DNA of 64,000 nucleotides from CAG-791 sp963605745 (GTDB taxonomy: Bacteria > Bacillota > Clostridia > Lachnospirales > Lachnospiraceae). The notes beneath the pieces were generated by a model. That model saw nothing but the letters and a program-made list of their open reading frames with translations. It searched no databases and was not told the origin of the DNA. The DNA lies in contig CAVCWT010000008.1 in the NCBI GenBank assembly GCA_963605745.1, positions 1 to 64,000 on the forward strand. The letters run 5' to 3'. The number at the start of each line of letters is the position of its first letter. Positions within the stretch are counted from its first letter, which is position 1. The translations under genes and the position numbers were made by a program. Below, one piece after another: positions 50,992 to 58,178 of this stretch.

Positions 50992-52269
50992 ATGAACGAA
51001 ACCAAAAAGCTCTATGATACGAATCCATATGACACCGATTTTGATGCTGTCGTCCTTGACGTTCAGGCAGGAAAGGTTGCCGGAACGATGACGGTGGTTC
51101 TGGATAGCACGTTATTTTTCCCGGAGGAGGGAGGGCAGACCCCGGACAGAGGTGTTCTGGCAGGGTTTCCGATTGTCGATGTGCAATTGTCCGAAGGCGG
51201 TGTCATTCAGCACACACTGCAGGTGACAGAGCCGCCCCGGGTTTCCGGTCCTTGCCAAGAAGCTCTCATGTCAAAGGAGAGTTCCGGCGCAGCCAATTCC
51301 AATCCGGCAGAGGTCCTTGCCGGTACCCTGTCTCCCGGCAAGACGGTGCACGGTACCATCGACTGGACGCATCGCTTCTCCAACATGCAGAACCATTCCG
51401 GCGAGCACATTCTCTCCGGGCTCCTGCATCAATGCTGGGGCTACGAAAATGTCGGCTTCCGGCTCAGCGATAATACTGTCACTCTGGATACCTCAGGGCC
51501 CCTGTCCGATGCCGATTTAATCCGGCTCGAGAATATGGCCAATGCCGTCATCTGGCGCAACGTCACCATCCGCTGTGAATATCCGTCGCAAGAAGAGCTG
51601 TCCTCCCTGGACTATCGCAGCAAAAAGGCCATCGACGGTCCGGTCCGCATTGTCACGATTGAGGGTGTGGATGCCTGTGCCTGCTGCGCTCCGCATGTGC
51701 GCAGAACCGGCGAGATCGGCCTTATCAAGATCCTTTCTGCCGAGAAAAACCGCGGTGCCACGAGGCTCACCTTTTTATGCGGAGAACGGGCTCTTGCCGA
51801 AATGCAGCATTATCAAGCAGAGCTCCAGAAAGCCTCCCGGCTCATGAATGAACCGGTAGAGACCATTTCCTCCGGCGTGCAAAAAAGGCTGGATGAGATT
51901 CATGCGCTCAAGGACCTCTGCCGGCAAAAGGAACAGCAGTACCTGCAGCAATTACTCGCTGCGCTCCCGGCTCCGTCCGAAGATGCGCAGGATCTGTACC
52001 TGTTCGAAGAGGATCTTTCCCCTTTGTCGCAGCGGGAGCTGATGAACCGTCTGTGTGAGATGGGGTGGCGCTACGCCGGTGTCTTTGTTCGTAAAAATAA
52101 CGACGAGTGGCAATATCTCATCGGCAGCCGCAGCGGCGATGCAACAATTCCGGGGAATCTTTTGCGGGAGTCCTTTGGAGCAAAGGGTGGCGGCAAGCCC
52201 GCCATGGTGCAGGGAACAGTGAAAGGGTCTGCCGAGGACATCCAGAATTGCTGTGCAGACATCGGCTAG
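50992..52269 (+). CDS. Alanyl-tRNA editing protein (AlaX-L type)
   Basis: The 425-residue protein resembles the editing half of alanyl-tRNA synthetase. An OB-like start (LDSTLFFPEEGGQTPDRGVL) precedes the zinc site HSGEHILSGLL and the partner CACCAPHVRRTGEIG; a coiled stretch and a DHHA1-like end (SFGAKGGGKPAMVQGT) follow. It likely removes Ser or Gly from mischarged tRNA-Ala in trans. The long AlaX form with DHHA1 is usual in Clostridia. The ATG at 50992 has GAGG 6 bases upstream; the upstream codons do not match the family. A 45-residue Ser/Pro-rich insertion lies around residues 75-110. Confidence 0.9.
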   Translation: MNETKKLYDTNPYDTDFDAVVLDVQAGKVAGTMTVVLDSTLFFPEEGGQTPDRGVLAGFPIVDVQLSEGGVIQHTLQVTEPPRVSGPCQEALMSKESSGAANSNPAEVLAGTLSPGKTVHGTIDWTHRFSNMQNHSGEHILSGLLHQCWGYENVGFRLSDNTVTLDTSGPLSDADLIRLENMANAVIWRNVTIRCEYPSQEELSSLDYRSKKAIDGPVRIVTIEGVDACACCAPHVRRTGEIGLIKILSAEKNRGATRLTFLCGERALAEMQHYQAELQKASRLMNEPVETISSGVQKRLDEIHALKDLCRQKEQQYLQQLLAALPAPSEDAQDLYLFEEDLSPLSQRELMNRLCEMGWRYAGVFVRKNNDEWQYLIGSRSGDATIPGNLLRESFGAKGGGKPAMVQGTVKGSAEDIQNCCADIG

Positions 52270-52377
52270 AAGCGGGTCCTGGCGAAGCGTAATGTTATGC
52301 TTTGCGGTCAGTGCACAGGTTGTGCTATCATGATATGTTGTCTTTAATCATCACAATTACACGAGGGAGGCATGGCA

Positions 52378-53850
52378 ATGGCGTCATCAGCAATCGGATT
52401 TGATTCTGCACGTTATCTGGAGCTGCAGTCAGCTCATATCAAGGAGAGAATGTCCCATTTCGGGAAACTGTATCTGGAGTTCGGAGGCAAGCTCTTTGAT
52501 GATTATCATGCATCCCGCGTTCTTCCCGGCTTTGCGCCGGATATCAAGCTGCAGATGCTCGAGCAGCTCAAGGATAAGGCGGAGATTGTCATTGTCATCG
52601 GCGCCGATGCCATCGAGCAGAATAAGGTCCGCGGTGACCTCGGCATCACCTACGATGAGGATGCGCTTCGTCTGAAGAAGGCCTTTGAGAGCCGCGGCTT
52701 TTATGTCGGCAGCATCGTCATCACCAAGTACACCGGTCAGCCGGCTGCCGATCATTTCCGTCAGCGCCTGGAGCAGCTGGGCATCCGCTGTTATCTCCAC
52801 TATGTGATTGAAGGCTATCCTTCCAACATTCCTCTGATCTTAAGCGCGGACGGGTACGGCCGCAACGATTATATTGAAACCACCCGGGATCTGGTGGTGA
52901 TCACCGCTCCCGGCCCCGGCTCCGGCAAGATGGCTACCTGCCTTTCTCAGGTGTACCAGGAGAATCAGCGCGGCATTAAGGCCGGCTATGCAAAATTCGA
53001 GACCTTCCCCATCTGGAATCTCCCGCTCAAGCATCCGGTCAACCTCGCCTATGAGGCCGCAACAGCCGACCTTGCCGATGTGAATATGATTGATCCCTTC
53101 CATCTGGAGGCATACGGAGAGACGACCGTCAATTACAACCGCGACGTGGAGATCTTCCCTGTTCTGCAGCAGATTCTCGAAGGCATCATGGGCGAATGCC
53201 CCTACAAGTCCCCCACCGATATGGGCGTCAACATGGCAGGCCTTGCCATCTGTGACGATGCGGTGTGCTGCAAAGCCTCTCAGCAGGAAATCATTCGCCG
53301 CTATTACAACAGTGCCGTCAATGTCCGCAAGGGTCTGGCAGAACCCAGCGAGCTGTACAAACAAGAGCTCCTTCTCAAGCAAGCCGGCATCACTGCCCAG
53401 GATCGTCTCGTCGCAGTGGCCGCTGAACAGCGCGCCAAGGAAACCAGCCTTCCGGCCGCTGCCATTGAGCTGGAGGATGGAACACTGATCACCGGCAAGA
53501 CCGGCGACCTTCTGGGAGCCTCTGCCGCTGCTATCATGAATGCCCTCAAGCAATATGCCGGCATTCCTCATGAAGAAAAGCTGGTGTCCGCAGAGTCCCT
53601 TGCTCCCATTCAGCTCCTCAAGACCAGGTATCTGGGCGGTCATAACCCCAGACTCCATACCGACGAGCTTCTGATCGCTCTGTCCATCAGTGCAGCAACG
53701 AATCCGCATGCCAAGCTCGCCATGGAACAGCTCCCGAAGCTGCGCAGCAACGAGGTTCACTCCTCCGTCATCCTCTCTGATGTGGATGAAGAGATCTTCC
53801 GCAGACTCGGTATGCACCTGACCTGCACACCGGTGTACGAAAAGAGATGA
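52378..53850 (+). CDS. DUF1846 domain-containing protein
   Basis: The 490-residue protein matches the DUF1846 family, with IGFDSARYLELQSAHIKERM at the start, LYLEFGGKLFDDYHASRVLPGF, APGPGSGKMATCLSQVY (a phosphate-loop-like GPGSGK) and FPIWNLPLKHPVNLAYEAATADL. Structures of the family show a two-domain fold but the function is not established. The second ATG (52378) was chosen because GGAGG stands 7 bases upstream; the first is too close. It is transcribed in the same direction as the editing gene, 108 bases downstream. Confidence 0.9.
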   Translation: MASSAIGFDSARYLELQSAHIKERMSHFGKLYLEFGGKLFDDYHASRVLPGFAPDIKLQMLEQLKDKAEIVIVIGADAIEQNKVRGDLGITYDEDALRLKKAFESRGFYVGSIVITKYTGQPAADHFRQRLEQLGIRCYLHYVIEGYPSNIPLILSADGYGRNDYIETTRDLVVITAPGPGSGKMATCLSQVYQENQRGIKAGYAKFETFPIWNLPLKHPVNLAYEAATADLADVNMIDPFHLEAYGETTVNYNRDVEIFPVLQQILEGIMGECPYKSPTDMGVNMAGLAICDDAVCCKASQQEIIRRYYNSAVNVRKGLAEPSELYKQELLLKQAGITAQDRLVAVAAEQRAKETSLPAAAIELEDGTLITGKTGDLLGASAAAIMNALKQYAGIPHEEKLVSAESLAPIQLLKTRYLGGHNPRLHTDELLIALSISAATNPHAKLAMEQLPKLRSNEVHSSVILSDVDEEIFRRLGMHLTCTPVYEKR

Positions 53851-54068
53851 ATAAGTAGCCATTTTTCGCAGACAAATGAGCGGATTACGGAGATTTTAAG
53901 AACTGCAGGAGCGCAAAGTGCAGAGCAATCCAGGTATCATGGGGCCAAAAGGACTTTTGCTCCAAACATCATATGATTAAAAAAACATCCCTGGGAAGAC
54001 TATTCCCAGGGATGTCACTGTTTTCACAGCTGCTCATACGTCCAATTCGGAGTTTTTAAGTGAAACCT
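53851..54068. other. Gap with two stem-loops behind the DUF1846 gene
   Basis: No gene is visible. GGGGCCAAAAGGACTTTTGC then TCC (53941-53963) forms a stem, and ACATCCCTGGGA-AGACTAT-TCCCAGGGATGT (53986-54016) is a perfect 12-bp hairpin. The latter has seven A residues on its left, hence a T-run on the minus strand, and CACTGTTTT on its right, so it can end transcription from both sides. Confidence 0.75.
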
Positions 54069-54268
54069 TTATTTTTTTAATTCCTCTTCATACTCAAGTA
54101 CAGCATCATCACCCTCACAGTGAAAAATCCCATACCCATTTTCAATATACCCGAGAACATCTGAATTTTTGATCAGCTCTACAATCTCTTCCATCGGCAA
54201 ATGCCATTTTTCCGAAGCAAGTCGTATTACCCTCGTTTGCATAAAAGTAATTTCTGTTTTTTACTCAT
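54069..54268 (-). pseudogene. Frameshifted small DUF3791-like gene
   Basis: An ATG at 54268 with a good GGAG site opens MSKKQKLL and then runs into a stop after 13 codons. In the next frame a clean 57-codon stretch (54242-54069) reads MQTRVIRLASEKWHLP, VELIKNSDVLGYIENGYG and IFHCEGDDAVLEYEEEL, which resembles DUF3791 proteins (YI..., FH.EGD.AV). Adding one T to the TTTT run near 54242 would join both into one protein of about 66 residues. So the gene is either broken by one base, read by frameshifting, or the base is miscalled. It is too short to be seen by size alone. DUF3791 genes often pair with a DUF3990 gene; none is here. Confidence 0.5.
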
Positions 54269-54339
54269 TCTAGCTTCTCCGCACCGCTTACTCTGCACAA
54301 ACGCAGTATTGATTCAAAGCTGTTCTGCTATGCTGCTGT

Positions 54340-55422
54340 TCATTTCTTCAGGTTCACATGACGTCCGTTGACCTCTACGGAATGAATGTTGCGATTGAGA
54401 TACACAGAGAAACGGGTTACGCCGCTCTTACGGATGGTGGCATCCAGATTCGGATTCATATCCTGCAGTTCCTCTTTGAGCACACTGAGCAAAAGATCAT
54501 TTGCATTATGACGCCGGAATACGCTTAAAATCTGTTTTTCAATTTCAGAGTCGGCCGTTATTTTCTGGCTGATCCAGACGCCGCTGTCTCTTGTTGTGAC
54601 GCTAAGAGACGGCAGGTCCTTGAGGAACTCGGACAGCTTGCTGTAGTGATAGTTGCGGATGTCAAAATCCGGGAAGATCTTCACCAGGCGGGATCCAACC
54701 TCTCCAAGGCCGGTTTCCTTGCCGTCCGCCGCATTATCTGTGATCATCTTGACAATGGCAGCCTCGATGTCAGCCTTGTCCGTAAAGCCCGGTTCCTCCG
54801 GCGCGGCATCCCCCGGCAGGAACTCCTCATAAGGATCTGCTGCCGCAGGCGTCGCTGCTGCGGTCCCGTTTTTCTTCTTATTATTCGCAGCATTCTTGCT
54901 GCTGCCGGCCGTGGCCTTACTGCCGGAGGGTTTCTTTTTCTCTTTCCCTTTTGCCTTCGAAGAGGTCTCCTCCTCTTCGTTATCCGTGCTGCCGCTGATC
55001 ACATCAAGAAAAATAAAACGTTCGCACGAAGCACGGAAGGATTCCGGAGTCTTTTTTTCTCCCATACCAATGACGACCTTGCCGGCCTCCCGGAGCCTTG
55101 TCGCCAGCTTGTTGAAATCGCCGTCGCTGGACACGATGCAAAATCCCTGTACCGCATTGGTGTACAGCGTATCCATGGCATCAATGATGAGTCCGATGTC
55201 CGATGCATTCTTGCCCGGCGTATTGTTGGGCTGCATCACCGGTGTCAGCGAATAACTCGCAGAACAGTTAAACCAGGAACGCAGACGATCCTGCGACCAG
55301 TCACCGTACATGCGGCGGATCGTTATTTTGCCGTATTTAGACAACTCGCTTAAGATGACCGAGATGTATTTCGAGCTGATGTTGTCTGCATCGATGAGCA
55401 GCGCAATATTAATATCTTCCAT
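54340..55422 (-). CDS. NYN domain protein with C-terminal OST-HTH/LOTUS domain
   Basis: The 360-residue protein has a PIN-like NYN ribonuclease domain at the start (IALLIDADNISSKYISVIL, NASDIGLIIDAMDTLY, FCIVSSDGDFNKLATRLREAGK) with the acidic metal-binding residues D8, D10, D75-type and D-G-D. A Lys/Ser/Ala-rich linker (about residues 150-210) is followed by an OST-HTH domain (LGEVGSRLVKIFPDFDIRNYHYSKLSEFLKDLP) and a further winged-helix-like tail. The LabA/MARF1-like combination suggests an RNase guided to structured or particular RNA. AGGA precedes the ATG at 55422. Confidence 0.85.
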   Translation of the reverse strand: MEDINIALLIDADNISSKYISVILSELSKYGKITIRRMYGDWSQDRLRSWFNCSASYSLTPVMQPNNTPGKNASDIGLIIDAMDTLYTNAVQGFCIVSSDGDFNKLATRLREAGKVVIGMGEKKTPESFRASCERFIFLDVISGSTDNEEEETSSKAKGKEKKKPSGSKATAGSSKNAANNKKKNGTAAATPAAADPYEEFLPGDAAPEEPGFTDKADIEAAIVKMITDNAADGKETGLGEVGSRLVKIFPDFDIRNYHYSKLSEFLKDLPSLSVTTRDSGVWISQKITADSEIEKQILSVFRRHNANDLLLSVLKEELQDMNPNLDATIRKSGVTRFSVYLNRNIHSVEVNGRHVNLKK

Positions 55423-55553
55423 AGTATCCTTTCCCTGTGCGGGACACAGTTCAAACATCAACTCCAGACAGGTCCTGGCGGAGATGTATAAATTACGGCC
55501 ATGCGGTAACAGTTCCTTTTTCTTGACCGCTATGAAAAAATCAATTCAGAACG

Positions 55554-55760
55554 TATAATAAAGAGCGTGCCCATTTCCGGCACGTTGTCTTCATTATAAA
55601 GGAATACAGCCGTCAATGCACGGCTGCGTTTTCGTCGGCAGATGGCTGCATCATCCAAAGAGTCCCATGCAAAGCACCACACGGTGGGTGCTCCAGGAGG
55701 ACACCTTCGCCAGCCCGTCTCCGACCGATGCATAAGGGTGACCTACTACAGGAGGGTATC
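55554..55760 (+). promoter_or_regulatory. apt promoter -10 and structured leader
   Basis: TATAAT (55554-55559) has no good -35. The following 200 bases up to apt hold three stems: CGTGCC/GGCACG (55566-55584), CAGCCGT/ACGGCTG (55607-55626) followed by CGTTTTCG, and AGCACC/GGTGCT (55673-55692). The second could be a weak attenuator. No gene lies between 55423 and 55760. It does not fit the purine riboswitch by eye. Confidence 0.4.
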
Positions 55761-56291
55761 ATGATTAAAACAGATCTGAAGGATTACGTTCGCACCATTC
55801 CGGATTTCCCGGAGGAAGGCATCATGTTCCGCGACATCACTACCGTTGCGCAGGATGCCGATGGTCTGCACCTTGCCATCGATACAATGCAGGATCTGGT
55901 CAAGGATGTTGATTTTGATGTTGTTGTCGGTGCCGAGTCCCGCGGCTTTATCTTCGGGACACCGCTTGCCTACAATCTGCACAAGCCCATGGTTCTGATC
56001 CGCAAAAAGGGCAAGCTCCCCTGGAAGACGGTTGCAGTAGACTATTCCCTGGAGTATGGCACAGCAACGCTGGAGATGCATGAGGATTCCATTCAGCCCG
56101 GACAGAAGGTTCTGATCGTGGATGATCTGATGGCAACCGGCGGCACCGCAAAGGCCATGATCGAGCTCGTGGAAAAGCTCGGCGGAGAGGTTGCCGGCGT
56201 TCTCGTTCTCATGGAGCTCGAGGGACTCAACGGCCGCGCTGCCCTGGAGCCGTATCCGGTTTATTCCGCAATCAAGTACGAGGGTAAATAA
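55761..56291 (+). CDS. apt: Adenine phosphoribosyltransferase
   Basis: The 176-residue enzyme salvages adenine to AMP with PRPP. It shows IPDFPEEGIMFRDITT, the flexible loop LIRKKGKLPWKT and the PRPP motif VLIVDDLMATGGTAKAMIELV near residue 120. The ATG at 55761 has GGAGGG upstream and gives the standard length. It is followed by exonuclease III after 5 bases, so the two are cotranscribed. Confidence 0.97.
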   Translation: MIKTDLKDYVRTIPDFPEEGIMFRDITTVAQDADGLHLAIDTMQDLVKDVDFDVVVGAESRGFIFGTPLAYNLHKPMVLIRKKGKLPWKTVAVDYSLEYGTATLEMHEDSIQPGQKVLIVDDLMATGGTAKAMIELVEKLGGEVAGVLVLMELEGLNGRAALEPYPVYSAIKYEGK

Positions 56292-56296
56292 GCTGC

Positions 56297-57061
56297 ATGC
56301 ACAAGAAATTCATTTCCTGGAATGTGAATGGTCTGCGGGCCTGCGTCTCCAAGGGAACCTTCTATGAGTTCGTCGAAAAAGAGGCTCCCGATGCGCTGTG
56401 CCTTCAGGAGACCAAACTGCAGGAGGGACAGATTCAGCTCGAACTGCCGGGTTATCACCAGTATTGGAACTATGCAGAGAAAAAGGGGTATTCCGGAACC
56501 GCGATCTTTGTCAAAGAGGAGCCGCTCTCTGTCACCTATGGACTGGGAATCCCCGAACACGATCACGAGGGGCGCGTCATCACACTGGAATATCCGGATT
56601 ATTATCTCGTCACGGTCTATGTTCCGAATTCCAAACAGCAGCTCGAGCGCCTGGATTACCGCATGACGTGGGAGGACGCCTTCCTTGCGTATGTCAAACA
56701 GCTGGAAGAGTCAAAGCCGGTCATCTTCTGCGGTGACCTGAATGTAGCCCATAAAGAGATCGACCTTAAGAATCCTTCCACCAACCATCACAGTGCAGGA
56801 TTCACAGATGAAGAGAGAGAAAAAATGTCTGTTCTCCTCTCCAGCGGCTTTACCGACACCTGGCGGCATTTTCATCCGGACACGGCGGACATCTATTCCT
56901 GGTGGTCCTACCGGTTCCACGCAAGGGAAAAGAACGCCGGCTGGCGGATCGATTATTTTATCGTCTCGGATGTGTTGGTTTCCCGGCTGCAGAATGCGAT
57001 GATCTACACCGATGTGTACGGATCGGATCATTGCCCGGTCGGCGTTGAAATTGAGGTCTGA
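56297..57061 (+). CDS. xth: Exodeoxyribonuclease III (AP endonuclease)
   Basis: The 254-residue base-excision repair enzyme has the signature ISWNVNGLRACVSKG, the catalytic Glu in PDALCLQETKLQ, the Asp/Asn pair CGDLNVAHKEIDL, WRIDYFIVSD and the final SDHCPVGVEIEV with Asp/His. It cuts at AP sites and removes 3' blocks. No separate promoter is seen behind apt. Confidence 0.97.
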   Translation: MHKKFISWNVNGLRACVSKGTFYEFVEKEAPDALCLQETKLQEGQIQLELPGYHQYWNYAEKKGYSGTAIFVKEEPLSVTYGLGIPEHDHEGRVITLEYPDYYLVTVYVPNSKQQLERLDYRMTWEDAFLAYVKQLEESKPVIFCGDLNVAHKEIDLKNPSTNHHSAGFTDEEREKMSVLLSSGFTDTWRHFHPDTADIYSWWSYRFHAREKNAGWRIDYFIVSDVLVSRLQNAMIYTDVYGSDHCPVGVEIEV

Positions 57062-57200
57062 AAAGCCTTTGATTTCATTGCGCTTTTCTGCGAAGGCTCC
57101 GCCGGATCACATACACTCAAGGCAAAATTATTTGCTATGCAGCAGGGATCCTATGGGGACACTCAAATCAGCATTTCCTGAATATTAAGAGGTGTTTACA

Positions 57201-58043
57201 ATGTCTCAGAACAATGAAACGACAGAAGGCAAAAAGGGCAAGATCCCGATGCCGGTTGCAAACTTTAAGGTAGATGCCAATCCCGGCAGCCATGTCCGGA
57301 AAATGATCGGCGTTGTCAGCGGAAAGGGCGGTGTCGGAAAGTCCTCTGTCACAGGTCTTTGTGCTCTGTGGGCCCTGCGCCACGGCTACCGCACGGCCGT
57401 CATGGACTGCGACATTACAGGTCCCAGCATTCCCAGAATGTTCGGTGTCACCAGCAGCGACATTGATGTCGAGGGTGTACAGCCTGATGGACAGGGCGGA
57501 ACCCTGATTCCTGCCCAGACCTCCACCGGCATCAAGATCATGTCCATGAACGTTCTGATGGAGAACGAAGAACAGCCTGTCATCTGGCGCGGCCCGGTCG
57601 TTGCCGGCGTTGTCAAGCAGTTCTGGACCGATGTCCGCTGGGGCGATGTGGACTACATGTTCGTGGATATGCCGCCCGGAACCGGCGATGTTCCGCTGAC
57701 GGTATTCCAGTCTCTCCCAATTGACGGCATCATCATTGTCACCACACCGCAGGATCTCGTCTCCATGATTGTGAAAAAGGCTGTCAACATGGCAAAGGAT
57801 ATGAAGATCCCTATCCTCGGAATGGTCGAGAACATGAGCTACGTTCCCTGTCCGCACTGTGGCGAGAAGGTTTACATGTTCGGCGAGAGCCACGCTGCAG
57901 AGGCTGCCGCTGCGGAAGGCACGGTTCTCATTGACTCCCTGCCTATTGATTCTAAACTGGCACAGGCCATGGACAACGGGACCATCGAATACTACGAAAC
58001 GACGGCGCTCGAGAAGCTCTCCGAGGTTCTGCCGCCGCTCTGA
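57201..58043 (+). CDS. Mrp/NBP35-type Fe-S cluster carrier ATPase
   Basis: The 280-residue P-loop protein has the deviant Walker A IGVVSGKGGVGKSSVTGLCA near residue 35-55, DCDITGPSIPRMFG, the switch region VDYMFVDMPPGTGDVPLT and a CxxC (YVPCPHCGEK) that holds a bridging Fe-S cluster between two subunits. It likely hands clusters to apoproteins. The ATG at 57201 has a GAGGTG site. A family A repeat and a strong terminator follow the stop. Confidence 0.93.
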   Translation: MSQNNETTEGKKGKIPMPVANFKVDANPGSHVRKMIGVVSGKGGVGKSSVTGLCALWALRHGYRTAVMDCDITGPSIPRMFGVTSSDIDVEGVQPDGQGGTLIPAQTSTGIKIMSMNVLMENEEQPVIWRGPVVAGVVKQFWTDVRWGDVDYMFVDMPPGTGDVPLTVFQSLPIDGIIIVTTPQDLVSMIVKKAVNMAKDMKIPILGMVENMSYVPCPHCGEKVYMFGESHAAEAAAAEGTVLIDSLPIDSKLAQAMDNGTIEYYETTALEKLSEVLPPL

Positions 58044-58065
58044 TACTGCGATTTTTAAATCCTGG

Positions 58066-58124
58066 TACAGCGTTTGCAAAATAACCAGCCAGATGACGCA
58101 GAATAATTTTGGGATTGTGCGCAT
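58066..58124 (+). repeat. Family A repeat, copy behind mrp
   Basis: TACAGCGTTTGCAAAATAAC and the next 39 bases match the minus strand of 61641-61699 at 49 of 59 positions without gaps. It starts 22 bases behind the mrp stop, with TGATACTGCGATTTTTAAAT before it, the same words as behind uxuB. Confidence 0.65.
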
Positions 58125-58125
58125 C

Positions 58126-58176
58126 AAAAGGCCCTCACACCGTCTGTATGAATACAGACGGTGTGAGGGCCTTTTT
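58126..58176. terminator. Bidirectional terminator between mrp and the HATPase gene
   Basis: Two 24-base arms (58126-58149 and 58152-58175) pair perfectly across a 2-base gap. The plus strand ends in CCTTTTTG and the minus strand in CCTTTTG, so it can serve both convergent genes. Confidence 0.95.
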
Positions 58177-58178
58177 GA

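Noticed and set aside
55554..55760. Purine riboswitch before apt
   Set aside because: The conserved loop sequences of the purine aptamer are not present, though stems exist.
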